From contig AODO01000023.1 in NCBI GenBank assembly GCA_000341795.1, positions 1-64,000 on the forward strand: a stretch of DNA of 64,000 bases. The letters run 5' to 3'. The notes beneath the pieces are model-generated. The model was not told where the DNA came from. It saw only the letters and a list, made by a program, of their open reading frames with translations, and ran no database searches. A program made the position numbers and the translations under genes. Shown in pieces: positions 1 to 8,174 of the stretch (positions are counted from its first letter, which is position 1; each line of letters begins with the position of its first letter). This DNA comes from Rhodococcus triatomae BKS 15-14 (lineage in GTDB: Bacteria > Actinomycetota > Actinomycetes > Mycobacteriales > Mycobacteriaceae).

Positions 1-43
1 CCCCGGGAACACCCCACCCACAGTCACGAAAGGACCCACCCTC

Positions 44-343
44 ATGTACGCCACCACCGCCACTGCAGTCCGGGCAGCCGCCGTCGGGCTCGCCGTCACC
101 GCCACCCTGATGACCGGCGGAGTCGCACTCGCCGCGATCACCCCCGCACCCGGCACGGTCGCCGACCCCGGGGTCGCCGCCCCGACGCAGAACGCGCCGG
201 GGGGAGTGGTACTCGGCGGAGCCAACGTCGGACCTCTCGGCGTCGGCGGCGTGACCGCCGGACCCGGTGGAGTACTGCTCGGTGGCATCGACATCGGCGG
301 TCTCGGAAACGGAACCGGACTGCCCCCGGTCGGCGGTCCGTGA
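44..343 (+). CDS. Small secreted glycine/valine-rich protein
   Basis: A 99-residue protein with an N-terminal export signal: a short basic start, a hydrophobic stretch over about residues 8-30, and an Ala-rich cleavage region (around VALAA). The mature part is almost entirely Gly, Val, Pro and Leu, and contains two related blocks of the form GGV-V/L-LGG (near residues 53-58 and 77-82). It has no Cys and no catalytic motif, so it is probably a small cell-envelope or extracellular protein. Purines (AAAGGA) upstream of the ATG fit a ribosome binding site. I cannot name a family. The start is well supported, the function is unknown. Confidence 0.7.
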   Translation: MYATTATAVRAAAVGLAVTATLMTGGVALAAITPAPGTVADPGVAAPTQNAPGGVVLGGANVGPLGVGGVTAGPGGVLLGGIDIGGLGNGTGLPPVGGP

Positions 344-413
344 CCGCAGGCGCGCAGCATCCGCAGAGTCGCGCCGCGCCGCTGTCGTACCCCCGCCGCA
401 CCCGCAGTCGTGG

Positions 414-453
414 TTTCGCGGCTCGCCGACAGCTGTAATTTCGCGGCTCGCCG
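414..453. repeat. 15-bp direct repeat pair
   Basis: The 15-mer TTTCGCGGCTCGCCG occurs at 414-428 and again at 439-453, period 25, in the spacer before the hydrolase gene. It could be an operator or simple slippage; nothing in the sequence decides between them. Confidence 0.5.
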
Positions 454-497
454 CGGCGATACACAGATTGCCCGTCACACTCCGCACGGGAGGCGAC

Positions 498-1430
498 ATG
501 TCGAACACGAACGGCGAACACCCCCGCCGCGCCACGGTCGTCGCGGACGACGGCGTCCCCATCGCCGTCCACGAGTACGGGCCACCCGACGCGGAGGTCA
601 CCGCCGTCTTCCTGCACGGCCACTGCATGCGATCGCAGGCGTGGAGCCTGCTGCGCGACGTGCTGGCGTCCTCCTGGCGTGGCCGGGTGCGGATGGTGTT
701 CTACGACCACCGCGGCCACGGGGAGTCCGGGCACGCGCCGACCGCCACGTACACCATCGAGCAGCTCGGCCGAGACCTCTCCGCCGTCATATCCACAGTC
801 GCGCCGACCGGTCCACTGCTTCTCGTCGGTCATTCGATGGGCGGGATGGCGGCACTCACCTACGTCCGGCAGCAACCCGAGGAGGTTCGGAGCCGCCTCG
901 TCGGCATCGCCCTGATCTCCACCGCAGCAGGAGGATTGGCGGAACTCGGTCTCGGCAGGCTGCTGCGCAGCCCGGTCGTCGGCGCTGTCCACGTCGCCGT
1001 CCGCCGTGCACCGCGAGTCGCCGCGGGGTCGAGACGGGTCACCTGCCTCGTCAGCGGGGCCGCCATGCGGGTGGCCCGGAATCGTGGCCGGGCCGTCGAC
1101 CCCCGCATCCTCGTGGTCGCCGCGGCGATGGCGGCCGAGGCCTCGGTGGTGACGATGGCCGGCTTCCTCGCCTCCCTCGCCGAGTTCGACGAGGCGGAGG
1201 CGACGGCCGTTCTCGCCGGAATACCCGCCGTCGTCGTCTGCGGAACCGCGGACCTGCTCACCCCGGTCGCCCATTCCGAATCGCTCGCCGCGCGGCTACC
1301 CGGGGCGCAGCTCGTGCGCATCGCAGGCGCGGGGCACTCGATCATCCTGGATCGCACGAGCGAGGTGGCTGCCGCTCTCGACTCCCTCGTCCAGCGGGTC
1401 GCCGCCACGGGCCTCGCCGCCACCGGCTGA
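498..1430 (+). CDS. Alpha/beta-fold hydrolase
   Basis: A 310-residue alpha/beta hydrolase. It shows the oxyanion-side FLHGH segment (about residues 38-42), the nucleophile elbow GHSMGG (Ser about 114), an acidic residue in the CGTADLLTP segment and a C-terminal catalytic His in GAGHS. The ATG at 498 is chosen because a strong GGGAGG precedes it and the hydrolase fold begins just after it; the frame stays open further upstream but that part looks unlike protein. There is no signal peptide, so it is cytoplasmic. The substrate is unknown: esterase, lipase and haloperoxidase-like enzymes all share this fold. It ends 2 bases before the convergent FHA gene. Confidence 0.85.
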   Translation: MSNTNGEHPRRATVVADDGVPIAVHEYGPPDAEVTAVFLHGHCMRSQAWSLLRDVLASSWRGRVRMVFYDHRGHGESGHAPTATYTIEQLGRDLSAVISTVAPTGPLLLVGHSMGGMAALTYVRQQPEEVRSRLVGIALISTAAGGLAELGLGRLLRSPVVGAVHVAVRRAPRVAAGSRRVTCLVSGAAMRVARNRGRAVDPRILVVAAAMAAEASVVTMAGFLASLAEFDEAEATAVLAGIPAVVVCGTADLLTPVAHSESLAARLPGAQLVRIAGAGHSIILDRTSEVAAALDSLVQRVAATGLAATG

Positions 1431-1432
1431 TC

Positions 1433-2056
1433 TCACAGGTCGTGGCCGGTGACCACCCCGAGCTGCAGGGCCCGTTCCGCGAGCGCGACCCGCTTGCGGT
1501 TCTGAGGCAGCTCCTCCACTCCGAACTTGCCGAACAGTGTCCGCAGGTGCGCCTTGACGGTGTCCACCGTCAGGAACAGCTCGTCCGCGATCTGCTGATT
1601 CGACGCCGGATTCGCGAACGAGGCGCCGTGCTTGAACGGTCTGCACAGCGCGATCAGCACCGACCGCTGGGTCTGCGTCACCGATCGGACGTCCGGAACC
1701 GTGCCCGCGACCATCGTCGCGTCCTCCTCGCCGGCGCCGAACTCCTGGAAGATCAGCACTGTCCCCCCGACACGAACGCTGTCACCGGGCCGCAGTCTCC
1801 GGCGCCCGCTGACGCGATCGCCGTTGACGTACGTCCCGTTCCGGGACAGTCCGTCGTCGAGGAGTGTCCAGTGCCCACCGACGAACTCGATCACCGCGTG
1901 GACTCGCGAGATCTCCTCGTCGTCGGGCAATGACACGTCGGACTCGGCCGACCGCCCGACGGTGAGGCGTGGACGGTCCGGGGTGAGGTCCCATCGTTGT
2001 TCGCCCCGCCCGTCCGGGGTGGCCAGCCTGACGTACGCGAGGGCTTCCGCGGTCAC
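1433..2056 (-). CDS. FHA domain protein with C-terminal LuxR-like helix-turn-helix
   Basis: A 207-residue protein with two recognisable parts. Residues about 25-105 form a forkhead-associated (phosphothreonine-binding) domain with the expected VGR, SRVH and NGTYVNG signatures, so phosphopeptide binding should be intact. After a linker, residues about 140-195 look like a LuxR/GerE-type HTH (NQQIADELFLTVDTVKAHL). This suggests a DNA-binding regulator that responds to Ser/Thr protein kinase phosphorylation. It differs from EmbR, where the FHA domain is C-terminal and the DNA-binding domain is SARP type. The start is a GTG with GGGGGA upstream. A strong hairpin separates it from the SDR gene, so it is probably its own transcription unit. 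Confidence 0.8.
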   Translation of the reverse strand: MTAEALAYVRLATPDGRGEQRWDLTPDRPRLTVGRSAESDVSLPDDEEISRVHAVIEFVGGHWTLLDDGLSRNGTYVNGDRVSGRRRLRPGDSVRVGGTVLIFQEFGAGEEDATMVAGTVPDVRSVTQTQRSVLIALCRPFKHGASFANPASNQQIADELFLTVDTVKAHLRTLFGKFGVEELPQNRKRVALAERALQLGVVTGHDL

Positions 2057-2099
2057 GGACTCATCGTCCCCCGCGCGCGGCCGGCGTGCCAGTCGGCTC

Positions 2100-2130
2100 G
2101 GTCGCCCGACGCCTGTGACGTCGGGCGACC
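2100..2130 (-). terminator. Perfect 12-bp hairpin after the SDR gene
   Basis: Arms GGTCGCCCGACG and CGTCGGGCGACC pair perfectly around a 7-base loop. It lies 16 bases beyond the stop of the leftward SDR gene and upstream of the leftward FHA gene. There is no U-tract, as is common for actinobacterial terminators. Confidence 0.65.
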
Positions 2131-2145
2131 GGCATGCCGTTCGGG

Positions 2146-2994
2146 TCAGGCGCCCGGACCGAAGAGCGGCCCGCCCCCGAACGCGCCGCGATGGGAGACC
2201 GGCTGGCCACCGTCCACGTCGGTGACGCCGTACTCCAGCGCGGTCTCGGCCGTGATCAGGGTGTGGCCACTTCGGTCACCGACGTTCGGATCGTTCGCCA
2301 GCGCGACGATCACTCGCCCCACGAACTCCGGCGACTCGGCGTCGGCAAGCGAGAACCCCTCGAAGTCCGTCATTCCGCTCGCGACCATTCGCTCGTTCCG
2401 GATCAGCCCGAGCCAGAAGCTCAGCGCCGTCACGCCCGTGCCCTTCAGCTCGACGGCCATGTCGGCGGCCATCTTGTCCAGACCTGCCTTCGACATGCCG
2501 TAGAGCACCGAGTGCAGGTGCCCGCGGGTGCCGAACGACGAGATGTTGCCGATCAGACCCGATCCCCGCGGCACCATCAGCTTTGCCGCTTCCACACTCG
2601 CGACGTAGTGCGCGCGCAGCCCGAGGCCGATCAGGTTGTCCCAGTCGTCGACCGGACGTTCCCAGAACGGCTGCGCGAACCCGGCGTACCCGTCGGACGG
2701 CCCTGCCCAGGCGTTGTTCACCAGCAGGTCCAGGCGGCCGTCCTGCTCGTCCGCGATCCGCGCGAACAGCGCCTCGACCTGCTTGTCGTCGGTGTGATCG
2801 CACTGCACGGCGACGCCGGCGCCGCCACGGGCGCCGACCTCCGCGGCCGTTCGGTCCAGCTTGCCGCCGCTGCCGACCTCGCGGCGCGCGGTCACGTACA
2901 CCGTCCATTCGTCGGAACCCAGGGCAAGCGCGATGCCCTTGCCGACACTGCGGCTTGCCCCCGTGACCAGCGCGACCCGCCGGTCCCCGCTCAT
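2146..2994 (-). CDS. Short-chain dehydrogenase/reductase (SDR)
   Basis: A 282-residue NAD(P)-dependent oxidoreductase. The Rossmann glycine motif TGASRSVGKG is at residues 11-20, followed by the NNAWAG segment, an SSFG catalytic-Ser region and the catalytic YGMSK (YxxxK). The length fits a classical SDR with a small C-terminal extension. The start ATG overlaps the stop of the upstream NTF2-like gene by 4 bases, so the two are translationally coupled. SDR plus NTF2-like pairs are common in actinobacterial steroid, polyketide or xenobiotic pathways, but the substrate here is unknown. Confidence 0.88.
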   Translation of the reverse strand: MSGDRRVALVTGASRSVGKGIALALGSDEWTVYVTARREVGSGGKLDRTAAEVGARGGAGVAVQCDHTDDKQVEALFARIADEQDGRLDLLVNNAWAGPSDGYAGFAQPFWERPVDDWDNLIGLGLRAHYVASVEAAKLMVPRGSGLIGNISSFGTRGHLHSVLYGMSKAGLDKMAADMAVELKGTGVTALSFWLGLIRNERMVASGMTDFEGFSLADAESPEFVGRVIVALANDPNVGDRSGHTLITAETALEYGVTDVDGGQPVSHRGAFGGGPLFGPGA

Positions 2995-3509
2995 TCCGCC
3001 ACCGCCGCGAACTCGCCCGGGGTCACCGCGGTCCCCTCCGGCAGGGGACGGACCATCGCCCACGTCTCGGTGAAGCGGCACTTCGACATCTTCCACCTGC
3101 CGTCCTCGATGACGTATTCGTCGTCGTACTCGCCGGTCATCAGCTTCTCGGTGTTGTCGATCAGGTTGACCTGGCGGAACCGCAGTGTCCACCGGCCGGT
3201 GGCGGTTCCGGGACCGGTCACCGTGATCTCGGGGTGCGCGCCGTGGTGCATGTCGAAGATCACGTGCCCGCCGTCGACTCGGTGCAGCGCGACCCGGGCG
3301 AAGATTTCCGCCATCGGAGCGGCGTCGTCGAACGCACCGAGCCGCCCGTAGTCGATGCGGGCGCCCTCACGAACGAAGCTGTCCCGGAACGCCTTCGGGT
3401 CCTTGGCGTCGCACGCTCGCCAGTAGCCGTGTTTGAGTGCCTTGATCGCCTCGACCTGTTCGAGCCTCTCGACGCGTCGCGCGAGGTCGGAATCCATGAT
3501 GTCCGTCAC
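2991..3509 (-). CDS. NTF2-like (SnoaL/DUF4440-type) protein
   Basis: About 172 residues with the alpha+beta cone fold of the SnoaL/NTF2 superfamily: the N-terminal helix pattern (EAIKALKHGYWRACD), a DxxAFRDSF segment, and the late IEDGRWKMSKCRFT strand. Members include small hydratases, isomerases, dehydratases and non-catalytic binding proteins. I favour the GTG at 3509 because a TAGGGT -10 box sits 7 bases upstream, which would give a leaderless mRNA starting at the GTG; an in-frame ATG at 3497 is the alternative. The gene overlaps the SDR gene by 4 bases, so they probably act on the same metabolite. Confidence 0.8.
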   Translation of the reverse strand: MTDIMDSDLARRVERLEQVEAIKALKHGYWRACDAKDPKAFRDSFVREGARIDYGRLGAFDDAAPMAEIFARVALHRVDGGHVIFDMHHGAHPEITVTGPGTATGRWTLRFRQVNLIDNTEKLMTGEYDDEYVIEDGRWKMSKCRFTETWAMVRPLPEGTAVTPGEFAAVAE

Positions 3510-3516
3510 GCACTCG

Positions 3517-3522
3517 ACCCTA
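3517..3522 (-). promoter_or_regulatory. -10 box (TAGGGT) for the NTF2-SDR operon
   Basis: TAGGGT on the minus strand lies 7 bases before the GTG at 3509, the spacing expected when transcription starts at the first base of the coding region. Confidence 0.5.
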
Positions 3523-3699
3523 GAGCGTCCGGGCATGCGCCGGGGGCGGTTCTCCCGGTGGGCGGGCGAACCTTCTCCCGCGGTTCGGCCGCGTGACGAT
3601 CACGCAGGAACTAGTGTCCGGGTGCTGGTTTCACGCACGCGGCCACGGGGGACACCGCGCGGCGGTTCGCCGATCGTCCCCCGACGTTCAGGAGTCGTC

Positions 3700-4665
3700 A
3701 TGCCCGGTCGTACCTCTCGTCGACGCGCCGCGCGCCGCCGCGCCGCCGCCCTCGCGGTGGCGGTGACGGCTGCCCTCGCCGTCACGCCGGCCGCCGTGAG
3801 CGCGCAGTCGTCGTTCCCGTCGTCCTCGGGAGGATGTGCGGCATCGGACGTGGGCACCTGCGTCGAGTCACCGATCGAGGTGGCGGGTACCGCGCGCGAT
3901 GCCGTCTGGTACCTCCCGGACGGCCCGGCGAGCGCGCTCATGCTGCTCGAACACGGATTCAGCCGGAGCTGCGCCAATGTGGGCGGCACCGCGCGGGCGA
4001 TCGCCGCCCAGGGCCTGATGGTGGTCTGCCTCGACGAGGACATGACGGCGGGCAACCCGTCGCTCGCCCGCGACTTCGCGGACGCCCTCGCCGAACGGTC
4101 GGTTGTCCCGCCGAACGGTCTGCCGCTGCCGGGACGCTATGTCGTCGGAGGTCATTCCGCCGGAGGGCACTTCGCGGCACTGGTCGGTGCCGGACTCGTC
4201 GAACGCGGATATCCGGACCTCGCGGGAGCGGTGCTGTTCGACCCGGTCGCGGCCGAGGGGTTCTCGGCGGCCGTGCGGTCGGTGTCGGCGGGAGGAGCCC
4301 GGCCCGTGCTCTCGATCGCCGCGAGTCCGAGCGTCGTGAACCTCTTCGACAACTCGTTCGGTGCGCTCGCGGCCCTCGGAGCGGACTTCGTCGGGGTTCA
4401 GTTGCTCGGCGGCAGCTGCCACGTCGACGTCGAGGGTGAGGACACCGACCTGATCGGAATCCTCGGGGCGGCGTGCGCGCCCGCTCCCGCGAACACGGCG
4501 CGCCTGCGCGAGTTCGGCGGTGTCTGGGCCCGCGACCTGGCGACCGGGACGCGTACGGCGACGCACTACTGCACCGGAACGATCGAGCCGCCCGAGTGCG
4601 GAGCCTCGGTCGGGGCGTTGCTCGGGGGCGTGCGGCCGGCCGCCGCGTTGATCCCGGTGCGCTGA
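3700..4665 (+). CDS. Secreted alpha/beta hydrolase (lipase/chlorophyllase-like)
   Basis: A 321-residue exported hydrolase. The N-terminus has a very basic Arg-rich n-region with twin arginines, a hydrophobic core and cleavage near VSA-QS (about residue 34), so secretion is by Sec or possibly Tat. The mature part has the nucleophile elbow GGHSAGGH (Ser in GHSAG), a following Asp in LFDP and a late SCHVD segment that could supply the catalytic His. Four or more Cys in the mature part suggest disulfides, as in secreted actinobacterial lipases and cutinase-like enzymes. GGAG precedes the ATG at 3700. The substrate is unknown. It converges on the TetR gene with a 13-base gap. Confidence 0.8.
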   Translation: MPGRTSRRRAARRRAAALAVAVTAALAVTPAAVSAQSSFPSSSGGCAASDVGTCVESPIEVAGTARDAVWYLPDGPASALMLLEHGFSRSCANVGGTARAIAAQGLMVVCLDEDMTAGNPSLARDFADALAERSVVPPNGLPLPGRYVVGGHSAGGHFAALVGAGLVERGYPDLAGAVLFDPVAAEGFSAAVRSVSAGGARPVLSIAASPSVVNLFDNSFGALAALGADFVGVQLLGGSCHVDVEGEDTDLIGILGAACAPAPANTARLREFGGVWARDLATGTRTATHYCTGTIEPPECGASVGALLGGVRPAAALIPVR

Positions 4666-4678
4666 CCGAAGCGGCCCG

Positions 4679-5302
4679 TCAGTCGCGTTCGGCGGCGTCG
4701 GGGAGCGCCTCCCCGAACGCGCACTCGGTCAGTTCGGCCAGCGCGGGCTCGTCCTCGACGTGATCCGGCGCCCGCATCGAGAGCAGGACGTTGAGCAGCA
4801 TGCCGTTCGCGATGAACTGCCGTGCCACTTCGGGTGCGCACCCGGTGCGGGTTCGGATCAGGGTGTAGATCTGCGCCATCGCGGACCGCGCCTGTGCTCC
4901 GATCTCCGGGGTCCCGCCTGCGGTGAAGCCGTGCATCAGCACGAGCAGCATGTCGCCGTCCGCGATCAGATCGCCGTATGCCGACCCGAGCCGGGACCAG
5001 TAGTCCTCGCTGCCCGCGGCCGGCGCGTCCGGATCGGCCTCGATCCGGTCCAGTTCGGTGTCGAAGGCCTCGACGATCCGGCCGAGAGCGCGCGCGAACA
5101 CCTCCCGGAAGAGCTCGGCCTTGGTGCCGAACATGCGCACCACGTAGGGCTGCGACACGCCCGCCTCCTTGGCGACGGCATCCGTGCTGGTGCCGCTCCA
5201 GCCGCCCCGGGCGAACGCGGTGGTCGCGGCGGCGAGAACGAGCTCACGCCGATCCGCGGCGTTCATTCGAGTGGCCGGGCGGGAGGTCTTCGTCGCGGGC
5301 AT
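4679..5302 (-). CDS. TetR-family transcriptional regulator
   Basis: A 207-residue TetR repressor. The N-terminal HTH spans about residues 18-62 (LVLAAATTAFARGG, then VAKEAGVSQPYVVRMFGTKAEL), followed by an all-helical ligand-binding domain. It is transcribed away from the DHA2-type exporter at 5406, the classic layout of a repressor controlling a drug efflux pump. The ATG at 5302 has a TAACCT -10 box 7 bases upstream, so the mRNA is probably leaderless. The two direct repeats in the shared intergenic region are candidate operators; the first abuts this promoter, implying autorepression. Confidence 0.88.
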   Translation of the reverse strand: MPATKTSRPATRMNAADRRELVLAAATTAFARGGWSGTSTDAVAKEAGVSQPYVVRMFGTKAELFREVFARALGRIVEAFDTELDRIEADPDAPAAGSEDYWSRLGSAYGDLIADGDMLLVLMHGFTAGGTPEIGAQARSAMAQIYTLIRTRTGCAPEVARQFIANGMLLNVLLSMRAPDHVEDEPALAELTECAFGEALPDAAERD

Positions 5303-5405
5303 GTTTGACAGGTTATCACTCGATGCCTTAGCGTCGTGGCAGTTAAGTAATCATTCGATGCTTACAAGTCTCGAGTCCACTGGTAACTCCACTCCGGGAG
5401 CCGTG
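5303..5405. promoter_or_regulatory. Divergent tetR / exporter control region with two direct repeats
   Basis: Two near-identical 12-mers, ATCACTCGATGC at 5315-5326 and ATCATTCGATGC at 5350-5361, lie 35 bases apart. A minus-strand TAACCT box (5310-5315) serves tetR and touches the first repeat. A plus-strand TTGACA (5305-5310) may be the -35 of the exporter promoter, although I see no good -10 at the right distance. The repeats are the best candidates for the TetR binding sites. Confidence 0.55.
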
Positions 5406-6824
5406 ATGACCGTTTCGACAGACCAACTCGCCTCGCTCGCGCCGGAAACCGGGCCGCGCCGACGCGTTCCGCTCTGGCTCGCGATGCTGGCGGCGTCGCT
5501 GCCCATGTTCATGGCGACCCTCGACAACCTGGTGATGACCAGTGCCCTGCCCGTGATCCAGGTGGATCTCGGGGCCTCGGTCGAGCAACTGCAGTGGTTC
5601 CTCAACGCGTACACCCTCGCGTTCGCCACGCTCATGCTCGCCGCGGCCGGACTCGGGGATCGGATGGGCAGGCGCCGCGTGTTCCTCTGGGGGATCGGCG
5701 TGTTCGCGCTCGCGTCGATCGCCTCGGCGCTCTCCACCTCCGCCGGGATGCTGATCGCGGCGCGCGCCGTTCAGGGTGTCGGTGCGGCCGCGATCATGCC
5801 GCTGTCGCTCACCTTGCTCGCCGCTGCAGTGCCCGAGGCGAAACGGGCGCTCGCCATCGGCGTGTGGGGTGGCGTCGCCGGCCTCGGTGTCGCCCTCGGG
5901 CCCGTGATCGGAGGCGCGGTCGTCGACGGCTTCTCGTGGCAGGCGATCTTCTGGATCAACGTGCCCGTCGCCGTCGTCGCCGTCCCGCTGGCACTCCGGG
6001 CCCTCGGTGAGTCACGAGGCAGGACTGGTCCCCTCGACCTGACCGGGGTGGTTCTCGCGGGGGTCGGCGTGTTTCTCGGGGTGTGGGCGATCGTCCGGGG
6101 CAACGACGACGGCTGGACGTCCGCCACTGTGCTCGGTTCGCTTGCCGTGTCCGTGAGCGCGTTGGTGGCGTTCGTGATTCGGGAACTGCGTGCCGAGCAC
6201 CCGCTGATGCCGATGCGCATGTTCCGTTCGCGCAACTTCTCCGCCGCCAACGTCATCGGGCTCGCGTTCACCCTCGGCATGATGGGCTCGGTGTTCCTGC
6301 TCTCGCAGTACCTGCAGATCGTGATGGGGTACAGCCCGTTCCAGGCCGGCCTCCGGACGCTGCCGTGGACCGCCGCGCCGATGATCGTCGCTCCGATCGC
6401 CGGGATCCTCGCGCCGCGGGTCGGTCTCCGGGTGCTGCTCGTGACCGGGCTGTCGCTACAGGCGGCGTCGCTGGTCTGGATGTCCTTCGTCTTCGACGCG
6501 GGCACCGGCTACCCCGCGATGGTGCCCGCGTTGGCGATGGCAGGCGTCGGCATGGGCATGACCTTCGCCCCGAGCGCCACCGCCGTGCTCGTCGACATGC
6601 CGGAACAGGACCATGCCACAGCCAGTTCCGTGAACTCGACCATCCGGGAGGTCGGTGTCGCACTCGGTGTCGCGATCCTCACTGCGGTGTTCCTGGCGAA
6701 CGGCGGAACCCTCACCCCCACAGGCTATGCCGATGCGTTGCAGCCGGCACTGCTGGTGGCAGCGGTCTCCGTCCTCGTCGCGCTCGTCGCCGCGTTCTGG
6801 ATTCCCGGACGCTCCCGGCGCTGA
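5406..6824 (+). CDS. DHA2-family MFS drug/proton antiporter
   Basis: A 472-residue membrane protein of the EmrB/QacA type with about 14 hydrophobic segments. It has the family N-terminus (PMFMATLDNLVMTSALPVIQ), MFS motif A around LGDRMGRRRVF (about residue 85) and the antiporter motif C region near GGVAGLGVALGPVIGG. It should export hydrophobic drugs or metabolites in exchange for protons. The ATG at 5406 is chosen because transmembrane segment 1 follows it directly and GGGAG precedes it; the frame is open further upstream but runs through the promoter region. It is presumably repressed by the divergent TetR. Confidence 0.88.
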   Translation: MTVSTDQLASLAPETGPRRRVPLWLAMLAASLPMFMATLDNLVMTSALPVIQVDLGASVEQLQWFLNAYTLAFATLMLAAAGLGDRMGRRRVFLWGIGVFALASIASALSTSAGMLIAARAVQGVGAAAIMPLSLTLLAAAVPEAKRALAIGVWGGVAGLGVALGPVIGGAVVDGFSWQAIFWINVPVAVVAVPLALRALGESRGRTGPLDLTGVVLAGVGVFLGVWAIVRGNDDGWTSATVLGSLAVSVSALVAFVIRELRAEHPLMPMRMFRSRNFSAANVIGLAFTLGMMGSVFLLSQYLQIVMGYSPFQAGLRTLPWTAAPMIVAPIAGILAPRVGLRVLLVTGLSLQAASLVWMSFVFDAGTGYPAMVPALAMAGVGMGMTFAPSATAVLVDMPEQDHATASSVNSTIREVGVALGVAILTAVFLANGGTLTPTGYADALQPALLVAAVSVLVALVAAFWIPGRSRR

Positions 6825-6834
6825 CGAAAACCGG

Positions 6835-6881
6835 ATGCGGACAGCCCCGACGCCGTGCAAAGGTGAAGGAGCAGTCCGCAT
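6835..6881 (+). other. 8-bp inverted repeat between the exporter and rtcB
   Basis: ATGCGGAC (6835-6842) and GTCCGCAT (6874-6881) are perfect complements separated by 31 bases, between the exporter stop and the rtcB start. It may be a weak terminator or part of the rtcB leader. Confidence 0.35.
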
Positions 6882-6919
6882 TCGGCGGCTGCGTCGAGAA
6901 CAGAAGGAGTGTCGCAGTC

Positions 6920-8113
6920 ATGTCCCCGACACGGGAAGGTCCCACGCTGCTGAGCTGGGCGTCCCAGCTCGAGGAGTCCACCCTCGTGCAGGCACGGCAG
7001 ACCGCCGCCATGCCGTTCATCCATCCGCACGTCGCACTGATGCCGGACGCCCACAGCGGCAAGGGAAGTGCCGTCGGCACCGTGATCCCGACCCGTGGCG
7101 CGGTGATGCCGGCCGCGGTCGGCGTCGACATCGGCTGCGGCATGATCGCGGCCCGCACCGAGTTCACCCACGCGGACGTCGACGCGCGCACCGCCGCGAC
7201 CGGTAACGGACTCGCCGCGCTCCGCGAAGCCGTCGAGGACGCGATCCCGCTGTCACCCGGCAACTACAACCGCGGAGTCGGCGACTGGGGCTTCACGGCT
7301 GCGCGGCTCGGCGAGCTCGAGGAGCTCGCGGACGCAGGCGGGGTCGACCTGTCACACTCTCCGAAGTGGCGTCGGCAGCTCGGATCCCTCGGCGGCGGAA
7401 ACCACTTCATCGAGCTCTGCCTCGACGAGACCGACCGGGTGTGGCTGTTCCTGCACAGTGGAAGCAGGGGAGTGGGCAACAAGATCGCGCAGCACCACAT
7501 TCGCGTCGCACAGCGCATGTGCACAGGCGTCGACCTGCCCAACCGTGACCTCGCCTACCTGACCGAGGGCACCGTCGAGTTCGACCGGTACCTGACGGAT
7601 CTGCACTGGGCCCAGCGCTTCGCCTACCTCAACCGTGCCGAGATGATGGATCGCTTCGGCGTCGTGTTCGCCCGGTGGATGGGTGTGTCCGATCACCGTG
7701 AAACGGAGCGGACCAACTGCCACCACAACTACACGAGGCAGGAGGTGCACGGAGGCGAGCAGGTGTGGCTGACCCGAAAGGGTGCCGTCGACGCTCACGC
7801 CGGGGTCCGGGCCGTGATCCCCGGATCCATGGGCACCAGGTCCTATGTCGTCGAGGGACTCGGCAACGCCGAGGGCCTGTGCTCGGCTCCGCACGGGGCC
7901 GGCCGCCGGTTCTCCCGCACGGAGGCCAAGCGGCGGTTCACGCAGGACGACCTGCGGGCCCGGATGGTCGGGATCGAGTACCGCGACAGCTCCGAGTTCG
8001 TCGACGAGATACCCGACGCCTACAAGGACATCGACGTCGTCATGGACGATGCGCGCGACCTCGTGCGCGTCGTCCACGAACTGCGGCAGATCCTCAATGT
8101 GAAGGGCACCTGA
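6920..8113 (+). CDS. rtcB: RtcB-family RNA-splicing ligase
   Basis: A 397-residue RtcB homologue. RtcB joins RNA 2',3'-cyclic phosphate (or 3'-phosphate) and 5'-OH ends through a guanylylated His, using GTP and Mn2+. Visible signatures are MPDAHSGKG, GVDIGCGM (metal-binding Asp and Cys), LGGGNHFIE, LHSGSRG, NCHHNY, PGSMGTRSY and the HGAGR segment that carries the nucleophilic His. All the expected catalytic stretches are present and the length matches the family (E. coli 408). AGAAGGAG precedes the ATG at 6920. No rtcA, rtcR or archease gene is nearby, so its role here (tRNA repair, stress recovery) is open. Confidence 0.92.
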   Translation: MSPTREGPTLLSWASQLEESTLVQARQTAAMPFIHPHVALMPDAHSGKGSAVGTVIPTRGAVMPAAVGVDIGCGMIAARTEFTHADVDARTAATGNGLAALREAVEDAIPLSPGNYNRGVGDWGFTAARLGELEELADAGGVDLSHSPKWRRQLGSLGGGNHFIELCLDETDRVWLFLHSGSRGVGNKIAQHHIRVAQRMCTGVDLPNRDLAYLTEGTVEFDRYLTDLHWAQRFAYLNRAEMMDRFGVVFARWMGVSDHRETERTNCHHNYTRQEVHGGEQVWLTRKGAVDAHAGVRAVIPGSMGTRSYVVEGLGNAEGLCSAPHGAGRRFSRTEAKRRFTQDDLRARMVGIEYRDSSEFVDEIPDAYKDIDVVMDDARDLVRVVHELRQILNVKGT

Positions 8114-8125
8114 GGCGCCCCGCAC

Positions 8126-8169
8126 CCGTGGGTGGTCGTCACCCCGATGAAGGTGACAACCACCCACGG
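8126..8169. terminator. Bidirectional 18-bp hairpin between convergent genes
   Basis: Arms at 8126-8143 and 8152-8169 pair over 18 bases with one mismatch around an 8-base loop. It lies between the stops of rtcB (plus) and the DUF4439 gene (minus), so it can terminate both. Confidence 0.75.
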
Positions 8170-8174
8170 ACGCG

